From Hyphobacterium sp. SN044 (GTDB lineage Bacteria > Pseudomonadota > Alphaproteobacteria > Caulobacterales > Maricaulaceae), in the NCBI RefSeq assembly GCF_021864465.1, contig NZ_JAKKUV010000005.1:94465-145925 (forward strand): DNA of 51,461 nt, given 5' to 3'. A program made the translations under genes and the position numbers. The notes below the pieces were generated by a model. The model was not told where the DNA came from. It ran no database searches and saw only the letters and a list, made by a program, of their open reading frames with translations. Of this stretch, positions 29,341-37,423 are shown in pieces. How positions within the stretch are numbered: position 1 is the first letter of the stretch; every line of letters begins with the position of its first letter.

Positions 29341-29485
29341 TACAGTTCAGTGGGACGATGCGGGAATCATGCATGCCCGGGCGCAAGAGGATAGCTGACC
29401 GGTACAAGGGCTGTACTCAGCCTCTCGATTAATTTGGTGACTCGGTGAACCGCAATGACATAGTAAAACAGTCAGGGGGGACATC

Positions 29486-30607
29486 ATGAAATATTTCATT
29501 CTTGTGCTGCTGAGCACGATTCTGACCGGCGCTGCCCATGCGCATCCGGATCACGTCGAGACCGGCATGCAACACGAGGCCGCGGCCATGGCGGCGGCTG
29601 CCGCCGACTTCCTCGCAACACTGGACGAGGGTCAGCGCGCCCGCGTGCTGTTCGCCCTGGACGACCGCGAGGCGCGGGAAGGCTGGAGCAATCTGCCGAC
29701 CTTGAGGGCACCCCGAGTGGGTCTGCAGATCGCGACGCTGAACGCGGAACAGCGCGTCGCGCTGCACGGTTTGCTCGCCCGTTCGCTGTCCAGCGAAGGG
29801 TATAGCGACGCGATGCACATCATGTCGCTGGAAAGCCTTGGTCGCGCCAGGATCGAAACCGCCATAGCCGAACGGGGCGAGGACATGCCGGACGAAATGC
29901 GGGCGCGGGCGCAAGCCGCGATGGCTGCAGCCAATCCGGAGAATTACTGGATCCGTATCTTCGGCGATCCGGCGTCCGGCACCTGGTCGCTGGTGCTGGA
30001 TGGCCATCACCTGGCGGTCACTTCGACCGTGGTCGACGGCCGCATCACGTTCGCCCCGGTCTTCCTTGGAAACAATCCGCAGACCATGCCGTCAGGGGTG
30101 TTTGCCGGACGGCGCTCCCTGCAGCACGAGCTGGACCGGGTGGCCGATCTGATGGCCTCGCTGGACGAGAGCCAGCTTGCCGAACTTGTCCAGTCGCAGG
30201 ACCGCAGCGATGCATCAGAGTTCGCCGGTCCTGGCTGGGTACCTGACATGGACGCCGACGCGGTCGGTCTTTCGGCCGCGGATCTTTCCGCGGACCAGAT
30301 GCTGATGTTGCATGCCGCGATCCGGGAATTCATCGGTGTCGCCACGATGGCGTCGGCCGATGCCCGCCTGGCGCAAATCGAAGCCGGCGGGCTCGAGGCG
30401 CTGCACCTCGCGTGGTGGGGCGATCATGACGACCTGTCGGAACCCTTCATGCTGCGCATCAGCGGTCCGTCTCTGCACATCGATTTCGCCCGGGAGGGCC
30501 AAAGCGGCGATGCGAACCATTTCCACATCGTGATCCGCGACCCGTCGAACGATTACGGCGAGAACTGGCTGCGGACGCATTATGAAGAAGCGCATGGCGA
30601 CGAATGA
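29486..30607 (+). CDS. Secreted DUF3500 protein embedded in the array
   Basis: 373 residues with a signal peptide (MKYFILVLLSTILTGAAHAH). The rest matches the DUF3500 pattern: FLATLDEGQRARVLFALDDR near the start, ALHGLLARSLSSEGYSDAMH, then FGDPASGTWSLVLDGHHLAV, VDGRITFAPVFLGNNPQ, and FAREGQSGDANHFHIVIRD near the end. The family is uncharacterised; several His residues (GHH, NHFH) could bind metal. GGGGGGA precedes the ATG. A possible own promoter is TTGGTG (29434) with a weak -10 near 29457. Its stop overlaps the start of array member 7 by ATGA, so it is translationally part of the chain. Confidence 0.82.
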   Translation: MKYFILVLLSTILTGAAHAHPDHVETGMQHEAAAMAAAAADFLATLDEGQRARVLFALDDREAREGWSNLPTLRAPRVGLQIATLNAEQRVALHGLLARSLSSEGYSDAMHIMSLESLGRARIETAIAERGEDMPDEMRARAQAAMAAANPENYWIRIFGDPASGTWSLVLDGHHLAVTSTVVDGRITFAPVFLGNNPQTMPSGVFAGRRSLQHELDRVADLMASLDESQLAELVQSQDRSDASEFAGPGWVPDMDADAVGLSAADLSADQMLMLHAAIREFIGVATMASADARLAQIEAGGLEALHLAWWGDHDDLSEPFMLRISGPSLHIDFAREGQSGDANHFHIVIRDPSNDYGENWLRTHYEEAHGDE

Positions 30608-31341
30608 TCCTCGCCCGCCTTACCAAAGCCATCCGCACCCAGAACTGGTTCGCCGTCGCACTGGAATTCATAATTGTTGTCTCTGGTGTCTTGCTGGCGT
30701 TCCAGATCACGGCCTGGAACACCGAGCGTGCCGAGATCGAGCGCGAGGCCGCATATCTGCACCGATTGGAAGCCGAATTGACGGCCATCACCGATGAACT
30801 GGACTCGATGGAAACGGCGATCGATGCCTATTTCAACTGGATAGAGATCTTCTTCGACGGCGTGGCGAATGGAGACCCCGAAAGAGCGCAGGAGGGTTCC
30901 TGGGGCCTCAACGCCATCACGAGTGTCGAGATCGTCAACCTGGAACCGGCGGCCTTGCGCGAAATGATCAGTGCCGGCGAACTGACCATCATCCGCAATG
31001 ACGCACTGCGATCGGCGCTGTCGTCGATCCCCCAGATGCACAGCAATTCGCAGGCGTCCCTGGAACAGATGGCCTCAGACCTGACCCCGATTGCGTTCGA
31101 GATTTCCGGCCATTTCGAAGCCCGGCTGGACGATGTCAGGGATATTTCACAAGGGGGCTATGGCACTCAGACCATCCAGTTCGACTTTGACGCGGTCTCC
31201 CAGAACGACGAATTGTTGCGGCGGATCAACTATGCGGCCTTGCAGAACCGTTTTCAGGCCGCCCATTTCGTCCGGTATCGTTCCGAAATCGAGTCCATCA
31301 GAGAGCAAGTGACCCACGAAATCGAAGCGAGAGGGTTTTGA
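30604..31341 (+). CDS. Array member 7: membrane-anchored paralogue, cysteine-free
   Basis: 245 residues. The membrane helix differs most among the early members (EFIIVVSGVLLAFQITAWNT), sharing VLLAFQ-type residues with member 9 (VMLAFQ). Core motif LREMISAGELTIIRNDALR at about 118-136. The second motif is FDFDAVSQNDELLRRI, then YAALQNRFQAAHFVRYRSEI. There is no cysteine. It follows the DUF3500 gene through ATGA rather than another array member, so the DUF3500 gene must have been captured with its 3' end exactly at the array junction. Its TGA overlaps the next ATG by one base (TGATG). Confidence 0.85.
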   Translation: MILARLTKAIRTQNWFAVALEFIIVVSGVLLAFQITAWNTERAEIEREAAYLHRLEAELTAITDELDSMETAIDAYFNWIEIFFDGVANGDPERAQEGSWGLNAITSVEIVNLEPAALREMISAGELTIIRNDALRSALSSIPQMHSNSQASLEQMASDLTPIAFEISGHFEARLDDVRDISQGGYGTQTIQFDFDAVSQNDELLRRINYAALQNRFQAAHFVRYRSEIESIREQVTHEIEARGF

Positions 31342-32087
31342 TGATCCTTTCCCGCATTTCCCGCGCTGTGCGCGAGCAGAACTGGTTCGCCGTCGCGATC
31401 GAGTTCGTCATCGTCATTCTCGGCGTGGTAATCGGTTTCCAGATCAGCGCCTGGGCATCCGAGCGACAGGCCGCGGCGGCGCGGGAGGCGACGCTCGACC
31501 GGCTCCATGACGAAGCCGAGCAGGCGGTGGTCTATCACCGCGACTTCGTCGAGATGCACCAGCGGTTCAATGCCGAACGCACCGAGGCGATCGAACGCCT
31601 GATCGCGAACGACTGGGCGGACGCCGATGTGGAAGCCATGACCGAAGGCATCACCAGTATCGGCATTCTGCCGGCCTCCAATCCGCCTCGCACCGTTTAT
31701 GATGAACTCGTCAGCACGGGCCAGTTCGCCGAAATCGGATCGCCGGCGCTGCGCAATGCGATCAGCAATTACTATTCGAGACTGACCTTCCTGCAGGGCC
31801 AGATCGAATACATGCGCAGCGTCTCCGTCGATCCTGTCGACTGGCAGCGTGACGACGTGACGGTCACCTATGCGCCGGGCACGACCCGTGAGCGGCGCTA
31901 TGAGCTCGATTTGGTATCGCTGTCGAATGACCCGGACTTCATCGAGGGCATGCTGGTGGGCAACAACACCCAGCGCGCCCTGACCGGCTGGACCGAATCG
32001 ACACTGCACGCGGCTCAGGAAATGTGTGACGCGATCGCGGAGGTGACGGAGCGGCCTTGCGTCACGGAAGGCGAGGAGGCGGAATGA
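31341..32087 (+). CDS. Array member 8: membrane-anchored paralogue, C-terminal CX10C
   Basis: 248 residues from ATG 31341; an in-frame TTG one codon earlier is less likely. The anchor is MILSRISRAVREQNWFAVAI, helix EFVIVILGVVIGFQISAW. Core motif YDELVSTGQFAEIGSPALRN at about 120-139, then YYSRLTFLQGQIEYMR, closely similar to member 11 (LGDYQARIVFLQGQIDNSR). The tail CDAIAEVTERPC has cysteines at 229 and 240, the only two. Members 8 and 11 look like a recent duplicate pair separated by two unlike genes. Coupled to member 9 by ATGA. Confidence 0.85.
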   Translation: MILSRISRAVREQNWFAVAIEFVIVILGVVIGFQISAWASERQAAAAREATLDRLHDEAEQAVVYHRDFVEMHQRFNAERTEAIERLIANDWADADVEAMTEGITSIGILPASNPPRTVYDELVSTGQFAEIGSPALRNAISNYYSRLTFLQGQIEYMRSVSVDPVDWQRDDVTVTYAPGTTRERRYELDLVSLSNDPDFIEGMLVGNNTQRALTGWTESTLHAAQEMCDAIAEVTERPCVTEGEEAE

Positions 32088-32863
32088 TCCTCTCCCGCAT
32101 CACCAAGGCTGTGCGCGAACAGAACTGGTTCGCCGTCGGTCTGGAATTCGTGATCGTGGTCGCCGGCGTCATGCTGGCCTTCCAGCTCACCAGCCTTTCG
32201 CAATCCCGCAGCGCCCGGATCGAAGAGCGGGCGGACCTGTTGCGGCTGCTCTCGGAATCCGAGGGCGCGGTGAACTATGTGGACGCCCGCATGGCCAGCA
32301 GTCTGGAGTCCACCCATATGCTCGACCGGTCCATCCGCGCGCTCAATGAGGGCGCGCTGAACGGACTGGACATTGATGATTTCGAGCGTGGCGTCTGGGC
32401 CTCCACACGCTTCTCGGCTCTGACGCCGCCCCGCGCCGTCACGGACGAGCTGATTGCCTCGGGACGCATTGGCGCCTTGACCGATGTCGAAGTCCGCGAG
32501 GCGGTTTCACGCTATAATCGCAGCCTGGACCGCTACGCCCAGCAGCTGCCCTATTTCAGACAGGTTGCCACTCAACCGGACGATATCGCCGACGGCGCTT
32601 TCTCATCGGTCTATCGGCCCGACCTGCCGGAGCGACGCGAGACGCGGGCCGATTTCAACGCCCTGGTGCAGAACGAGGTTTTCGTCCGGGAGATCACCGG
32701 CTCCATCTACGGGCAGATCATCTTCCTGCGCTATACCGACCTCGTCCGCCAGGAGGCATTCAACCTGTGCCAGGCTGTCGCCCGGGCCGTCGATCAACCC
32801 TGCAACGCCGAGCCCTTCACCCTTGTGATATTCGACACAGACGGAGAGGAGACCGCCGAATGA
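32084..32863 (+). CDS. Array member 9: membrane-anchored paralogue, C-terminal CX10C
   Basis: 259 residues. Helix EFVIVVAGVMLAFQLTSLSQ lacks the Trp-Asn pair found after the helix in most siblings. Core motif TDELIASGRIGALTDVEVRE at about 120-139. The tail CQAVARAVDQPC has cysteines at 229 and 240. Unlike other CX10C members it carries a 19-residue extension after the second cysteine (NAEPFTLVIFDTDGEETAE). The chosen ATG lies in the ATGA with member 8; the nine upstream in-frame codons belong to member 8. Confidence 0.84.
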   Translation: MILSRITKAVREQNWFAVGLEFVIVVAGVMLAFQLTSLSQSRSARIEERADLLRLLSESEGAVNYVDARMASSLESTHMLDRSIRALNEGALNGLDIDDFERGVWASTRFSALTPPRAVTDELIASGRIGALTDVEVREAVSRYNRSLDRYAQQLPYFRQVATQPDDIADGAFSSVYRPDLPERRETRADFNALVQNEVFVREITGSIYGQIIFLRYTDLVRQEAFNLCQAVARAVDQPCNAEPFTLVIFDTDGEETAE

Positions 32864-33642
32864 TCCTCGTCCGACTGTCGCGCGCGCTGCGGAGGCAGGA
32901 CTGGCTGGCGGTCGCGATCGAAGCCGGCATCGTCATGCTGGGCGTTTTTCTGGCGATCCAAGCCAATGCATTCTGGCAGGATGCACAGGCGCGGTCGCGG
33001 GAAGCCGGAATTCTTCAACGGTTGACCGAGGATCTGGCCCGTGACCAGCAGTCGGCCGCGGTACTGGCCCGCCTCTATGAACGCCGCGCATCGCAAGCGC
33101 GCTTCCTGATCGAAAGCCTCGAGACGCCGTCGCGGGCTTCGGAGGACCCCTGCGGGACTGCGCGCGCCGTATTGTCCACCGGCTTTGTCCGGCGGGCGGA
33201 ATTCAATTACCTGGCCTATGAGGAGATGAAGGCGGCAGGCGATCTCGATTTTCTCCATGACTGGAATGTCCGGATCGAAATCGACGATTATTATCTGGAT
33301 GTCGCTCCGGACAGCCTGACCTCGCAGTCGCATCTGTTCCAGGCCAACCTTTTCAACCGGTACGCCACGCAGGCCCTGACCCCGGACCAGATCGACGAAT
33401 TGTACGGCCGAACAGAGGAGGCGGCCGCATGCGCGTTGAGCGCGGATGACGGCCTCGCCATCATTGATCGCTTGCGGGCCTCCGAGGATGCGACACAGAT
33501 TCTGCCGGCCCTCTATGCCCAACATCTCAGGCAGGTGCGGCGCCTCGAGGGATATGGCCGGCGGGCGTCGCAGCTACGCGAGCAGCTGCTGGCCCTCCAT
33601 GCGGGGAATCGCGACGCGGCAGACGCGGAGTCCGCGCCATGA
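32860..33642 (+). CDS. Array member 10: most divergent anchor, distal cysteine pair
   Basis: 260 residues. The anchor is clearly related but changed at usually fixed positions: RALRRQDWLAVAIEAGIVML then GVFLAIQANAFW. Gln-Asp replaces Gln-Asn, and Glu-Phe becomes Glu-Ala. Core motif YEEMKAAGDLDFLHDWNVR at about 120-138, followed by IDDYY. The only cysteines are C98 (EDPCGTAR) and C191 (AAACALSA). The C-terminal half is arginine-rich (RRLEGYGRRASQLREQLL). It may be an older copy not homogenised with the others. Coupled at both ends by ATGA. Confidence 0.83.
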   Translation: MILVRLSRALRRQDWLAVAIEAGIVMLGVFLAIQANAFWQDAQARSREAGILQRLTEDLARDQQSAAVLARLYERRASQARFLIESLETPSRASEDPCGTARAVLSTGFVRRAEFNYLAYEEMKAAGDLDFLHDWNVRIEIDDYYLDVAPDSLTSQSHLFQANLFNRYATQALTPDQIDELYGRTEEAAACALSADDGLAIIDRLRASEDATQILPALYAQHLRQVRRLEGYGRRASQLREQLLALHAGNRDAADAESAP

Positions 33643-34391
33643 TCCTGCAGAACATCACGCGGGCGATCCGCACCCAGAACTGGTTCGCCGTCGCCATCGA
33701 GTTCGTGATCGTCATCCTCGGCGTGGTCATCGGTTTCCAGATCACGGCGTGGGCGTCGGACCGGGCCGATGCCGAGCGGCGGGCCGTGGCGCTCGACAGG
33801 CTGCACGACGAGATCGAGAATTCGATCAATATCCTGGTCGTGGTGTCCGGCAGATATGAGGAATTGAACGCGGCCAGGACGGAGGTGATCGAGCGCCTGG
33901 TCTCGGGCGGCAATCTGGACGGCATCGATACGGGGCTTAACCGGACCGCCGCGATCGCCACGAGTTTCCATCCAGCCTTTTCACCCCCGCAGGGTGTCTA
34001 TAGCGAAATCATCAGTTCCGGCATGCTGTCCAGCCTGGGGGACGCGGCGTTCCGGGATGCTCTGGGGGACTACCAGGCGAGAATTGTCTTCCTGCAGGGC
34101 CAGATCGACAACTCCCGCCTGGTCGCCACAACGCGCGCGGGCCTGACGGATTTTGATTATGTCCGTCTGGAATATGCCCCGGGTACCATGCGCGAAGTCG
34201 GGCATGTGATTGACTGGGAGGCCGCCGCAAACGATCCCGAATTCCTGCAATACCTTTTGGCGGGTCACAATCCGATGCGCTCCATGCACCGGTGGTGGGA
34301 AGACACGCTGGAAAGTGCACGGGCCGTGTGTGCGGAGACCGGGCGCCTGACCGGGCGGACGTGCGATCCGCCCGACGGACCGGTCTACTAG
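33639..34391 (+). CDS. Array member 11: membrane-anchored paralogue, C-terminal CX10C
   Basis: 250 residues. The start MILQNITRAIRTQNWFAVAI has an unusual Gln-Asn at positions 4-5; helix EFVIVILGVVIGFQITAW. Core motif YSEIISSGMLSSLGDAAFRD at about 121-140, then YQARIVFLQGQIDNSR as in member 8. The tail CAETGRLTGRTC has cysteines at 231 and 242 and then DPPDGPVY. It ends in TAG, and a 20-bp spacer separates it from member 12, the only gap between consecutive intact array genes. Confidence 0.85.
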   Translation: MILQNITRAIRTQNWFAVAIEFVIVILGVVIGFQITAWASDRADAERRAVALDRLHDEIENSINILVVVSGRYEELNAARTEVIERLVSGGNLDGIDTGLNRTAAIATSFHPAFSPPQGVYSEIISSGMLSSLGDAAFRDALGDYQARIVFLQGQIDNSRLVATTRAGLTDFDYVRLEYAPGTMREVGHVIDWEAAANDPEFLQYLLAGHNPMRSMHRWWEDTLESARAVCAETGRLTGRTCDPPDGPVY

Positions 34392-34411
34392 GCCGTGACA
34401 GGGAGCACGAC

Positions 34412-35197
34412 ATGATCCTTTCCCGCCTCTCCCGCGCCATCCGCGAGCAGAACTGGTTCGCCGTGGCGATCGAGTTCCTGATCGTCATTCTCGGCGTGGT
34501 GATCGGTTTCCAGATCACGGCGTGGAATGCGGAACGGACGGCCCGTGTCCAGGAGGCCGTTATTCTGGCCAATCTGGAAGAGGACTTTCAGACACTGGTC
34601 AGCGAGACCGACGACGTCATCGAACGGACCTTCGAGATCGCACGGAATGCCACAGTAGTCGTGGAAGCGATCGATAGCGGTGTGGTTCCGGAAGACCGAG
34701 TCGGCCAGTTTGAAGAGGGACTGATCTCACTGGTCTGGGCCGTGCAGCCACCGCAATCTCCGAGCACGTTGCAGGAATTGGTCAGTTCGGGCGGCCTGTC
34801 ACGCTTGTCGGACGCGGATTTGCGGGCGGCGCTGGCCCGCTTCATGGAACGGTATGAGGCCGTCGACGGCATGGCGAACCTGCTGGTTGAAGCCCGCTTC
34901 AACAATGCACAGCGCGCGCCGCTTCCTGTGTCTCTGGAGCCTGGCAGTGTTGCTGATCTGGAACGCGCGCGGGAATCCGGTGCCTTTCTGAACTCCGACA
35001 ATTATCGCGCGGCCCAGGGTGTGCGCAGCACGCTGGAACACTATGATCTGGAGGCCCTGCAGGCTGATCCTGCCCTGCGCGATATGTTCGTCGCCAGCCG
35101 CGACCTCAACAATACCTATCTCAGCTGGTTGGTGGCGTTGCGCGTCCGGGCTCAGGATGTCGTCGACTACCTTGAATCCTCGGGGGACACGCCATGA
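34412..35197 (+). CDS. Array member 12: membrane-anchored paralogue, cysteine-free
   Basis: 261 residues, the longest member. The ATG has GGGAG 7-8 nt upstream in a 20-bp spacer, so it can be translated independently. Forty upstream in-frame codons lie in member 11 and were rejected. Anchor MILSRLSRAIREQNWFAVAI, helix EFLIVILGVVIGFQITAWNA. Core motif LQELVSSGGLSRLSDADLRA at about 120-139. The second motif is YDLEALQADPALRDMF, then SRDLNNTYLSWLVALRVRAQ. There is no cysteine. Coupled to member 13 by ATGA. Confidence 0.85.
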   Translation: MILSRLSRAIREQNWFAVAIEFLIVILGVVIGFQITAWNAERTARVQEAVILANLEEDFQTLVSETDDVIERTFEIARNATVVVEAIDSGVVPEDRVGQFEEGLISLVWAVQPPQSPSTLQELVSSGGLSRLSDADLRAALARFMERYEAVDGMANLLVEARFNNAQRAPLPVSLEPGSVADLERARESGAFLNSDNYRAAQGVRSTLEHYDLEALQADPALRDMFVASRDLNNTYLSWLVALRVRAQDVVDYLESSGDTP

Positions 35198-35901
35198 TCC
35201 TCTCCCGCATCGCCAAGGCGCTCCGCGAGCAGAACTGGATCGCCGTCGCGATCGAATTCGTCATCGTGATCCTCGGCGTGGTGATCGGTTTCCAGATCAC
35301 GGCGTGGAATGCGACGCGCAACGCAGTCGCGCTCGAGCAGACCTATCTTGAAAGGCTGCATGACGACATGGTGCGCTCCCGGTCCGTGCTCGAAAACGAA
35401 ATCGCCCGTTCAAGGGAATGGCATGAGGATGCGAACGCGATACGGGTCGCCCTGTTAACCGGAGATCGCGAGGCCGCCGGCACGGGATGGCAGCTTAACG
35501 CCGCGACCCGCCTGGTCGTCGGCTCGCCGCAAATGGGTACGCTCAACGAGCTGATCAGTGGCCGGCAGATGAATCTGATCCGCGATCCCGATCTGCGCCG
35601 GCGCATCGCGCAGACGGACGCCGCACTGCGCAGCTATGCCGACTATATCTCGCTGATGAGCAACAACGCTCCCCCCTTCGGATATACGATCCAGACCCGT
35701 CTGCAGACAGCGACGGACGACCCCGAAAACGTGACGTTCGATTTTGACGTGCTCGCCGAAGACGAAGAATTCCTCAATGCGCTCGGCCACATGCTGCGTC
35801 TCAGTTCGGTCAATCGCTACTGGCTCGAGGGCATGCTGGCCGAAGTGAATGAGCTGGAGGCTGCCCTCGCCGAAGTGCTCGATATCGAGCCCGCCCCATG
35901 A
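35194..35901 (+). CDS. Array member 13: shortest paralogue, cysteine-free
   Basis: 235 residues. The anchor carries Ile for Phe (NWIAVAIEFVIVILGVVIG). Core motif LNELISGRQMNLIRDPDLRR at about 117-136 lacks the usual Ser-x-Gly, having SGRQ instead. The second motif is FDFDVLAEDEEFLNAL, then RLSSVNRYWLEGMLAEVNEL, the clearest version of the C-terminal helical hairpin. There is no cysteine. It ends EVLDIEPAP. Coupled at both ends by ATGA. Confidence 0.85.
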   Translation: MILSRIAKALREQNWIAVAIEFVIVILGVVIGFQITAWNATRNAVALEQTYLERLHDDMVRSRSVLENEIARSREWHEDANAIRVALLTGDREAAGTGWQLNAATRLVVGSPQMGTLNELISGRQMNLIRDPDLRRRIAQTDAALRSYADYISLMSNNAPPFGYTIQTRLQTATDDPENVTFDFDVLAEDEEFLNALGHMLRLSSVNRYWLEGMLAEVNELEAALAEVLDIEPAP

Positions 35902-36632
35902 TCCTTTCCCGCATCAGCCGCGCCCTGCGCGAACAGAACTGGCTCGCCGTCGCGATCGAGTTCGTGATCGTCATTCTCGGTGTGGTGATCGGTTTCCAGA
36001 TCAGTGCGTGGAATGCGGAGCGAGAGGCGGCTGCACGGGTCGATCTCGCTCTGGTCCGGCTGCAGGCAGAAACCGAAGAGACGATCCGGACGCTGCGCAG
36101 CCGGATAGCAATGAATGCCGAACGCCAGGCCGACCAGACACTGATGGTTCATGTCGCCATGTCGGGCGAATTGCTGCCGGACGACACCGAAACCTTCGAG
36201 CGCGCCGTGGCTCAACTGATGTATTTCTCCCGGCCGCCCGTGCAGCAAAGCACCTATCTGGCTCTGGAACAGTCCGGCGATCTGGCGCTGATCACCGACC
36301 GAGAGCTTGTTGCCGAGCTTAACCGCTATCGCGGTCGACTTGAGTGGATCGAAAGCCAGCACAACGGTTTCCGGAGCGGGCTGACGGAATTCACCGACAG
36401 GCTGAGCGAATTTGTATTTCATGAACCGAGCGACGAGCCGACCGTGACGCATGTCAGGGTCGATCTGGATCGCCTTGCCGCAGAGCCTCGCTATCAGAGC
36501 GCGCTGGTCCAGATCGCGCGGATGCACGCCATCTTCGCAATGTATGTCGTGGCGCTTGAGGCTCACACAGTCGAACTTTGTCACAGACTGGCCGAGGAAA
36601 CGGGGCGGGCGTGTCGGGACGGTCCGGAATGA
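35898..36632 (+). CDS. Array member 14: membrane-anchored paralogue, C-terminal CX10C
   Basis: 244 residues. The first 23 codons encode the same residues as member 6 (SRISRALREQNWLAVAIEF), and the two share many bases, which suggests recent exchange between positions seven kilobases apart. The core motif is weakened (YLALEQSGDLALITDRELV, about 120-138). The tail CHRLAEETGRAC has cysteines at 228 and 239 and only five residues after it. HVRVDLDRLAAEPRYQSAL corresponds to the second family motif. Coupled at both ends by ATGA. Confidence 0.85.
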   Translation: MILSRISRALREQNWLAVAIEFVIVILGVVIGFQISAWNAEREAAARVDLALVRLQAETEETIRTLRSRIAMNAERQADQTLMVHVAMSGELLPDDTETFERAVAQLMYFSRPPVQQSTYLALEQSGDLALITDRELVAELNRYRGRLEWIESQHNGFRSGLTEFTDRLSEFVFHEPSDEPTVTHVRVDLDRLAAEPRYQSALVQIARMHAIFAMYVVALEAHTVELCHRLAEETGRACRDGPE

Positions 36633-37402
36633 TCCTCTCCCGCATCTCGAAGGCCATCCGCGAACAGAACTGGTTCGCCGTCGCGATCGAGTTCCTGATC
36701 GTGATCCTCGGCGTGGTGATCGGTTTTCAGGTCACGGCGTGGAACGCACAGCGCATGGCCAACGACCGGGCCGAGGTGCTGACCGCGCGCCTGATCGAGG
36801 ACATGCAGGCCGAGCAGTGGCGCGTCATCGGGGTCACCACCTATTACGAACAGGTCGCCGACAACGCCCAGCGTGCGCTCGACACGCTGGAGGGCCGGCG
36901 CGAGACCGATGACCGCACCCTGGTGGTCGAGGCCTTCCGGGCCACGCAGATTTTCAGCTTTCCGGTCATCCGCACGACCTATGAGGAACTGGTCTCCACC
37001 GGGACGATCAATCTGATCGCCGACGACGCGCTGATCGCCGGAGCCATCGAATATTACGAGACGGGGCAGGACGAGATCAGCTTTCAGAATCCCGATCGCC
37101 CCTACCGCTATGCCTTCTTCGCCCTCGCCGAGCGCGACCTTTATGACGCGCTGGCGGATGTTTGTGCGGAGCCGCGCACCCTGACGATCGGCGACTATGA
37201 CGCGCTGCCCGGCCTGCTCCTGTCACCGTGCGAGATCGAGGGGCATGACGAGGCCTTCGCCCGGATCGCGCAGCGCCTGCGCACGAGCGACACGATAAGG
37301 CCGCTGCTGCGCCAGCGCACGGTCGAAGCGTCAATCGAGAGCCGGTCCCAGGCCTATTGGCTGGACCTGTTCAGGCGGATCCTGCCGCCGGCATCAGAAT
37401 GA
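36629..37402 (+). CDS. Array member 15: membrane-anchored paralogue, distal cysteine pair (last)
   Basis: 257 residues. The ATG lies in the ATGA with member 14; upstream in-frame codons were excluded. Anchor MILSRISKAIREQNWFAVAI, helix EFLIVILGVVIGFQVTAWNA. Core motif YEELVSTGTINLIADDALIA at about 118-137, then EYYETG, most like member 1 (YEEMLSTGDLRLIAD). Cysteines at 179 and 201; the first is at the same residue number as in member 1. So the first and last array genes are the closest pair outside the anchor, as if the array grew between them (inference). A 21-bp gap follows to the next gene. Confidence 0.85.
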   Translation: MILSRISKAIREQNWFAVAIEFLIVILGVVIGFQVTAWNAQRMANDRAEVLTARLIEDMQAEQWRVIGVTTYYEQVADNAQRALDTLEGRRETDDRTLVVEAFRATQIFSFPVIRTTYEELVSTGTINLIADDALIAGAIEYYETGQDEISFQNPDRPYRYAFFALAERDLYDALADVCAEPRTLTIGDYDALPGLLLSPCEIEGHDEAFARIAQRLRTSDTIRPLLRQRTVEASIESRSQAYWLDLFRRILPPASE

Positions 37403-37423
37403 GTTCAACCCGGGGGGAGTGAT

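Larger units (their letters stand above)
24765..37402 (+). repeat. Tandem array of 15 paralogous membrane-anchored protein genes plus one remnant
   Basis: Fifteen intact genes of 235-261 codons lie head to tail at 690-790 bp spacing, interrupted only by a frameshifted remnant and a DUF3500 gene (29277-30607). Twelve of the fifteen open directly on the preceding coding sequence through an ATGA or GTGA overlap, and one through TGATG; only the first and the one at 34412 have a spacer. All begin with the same ~38-residue block: M-I-L-(S/A)-R-(I/L)-x-(K/R)-A-x-R-x-Q-N-W, then A-V-x-x-E-F-x-I-V, then G-V-V-I-G-F-Q. The first ~120 bp are similar at DNA level, while the rest of each gene has diverged. 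Layout resembles the uncharacterised DUF6090 family (one N-terminal helix followed by a helical domain); family assignment is inferred. Confidence 0.9.

Noticed and set aside
29434-29464. Sigma-70-like promoter before the DUF3500 gene (TTGGTG with GACATA at 17-bp spacing)
   Set aside because: The -10 box is poor, so it was mentioned only inside the gene entry and not listed as a feature.
24765-37402. Transposon or integron cassette array
   Set aside because: No recombinase, no attC-like sites and no target duplications were seen; the shared sequence is coding and at the start of each gene.
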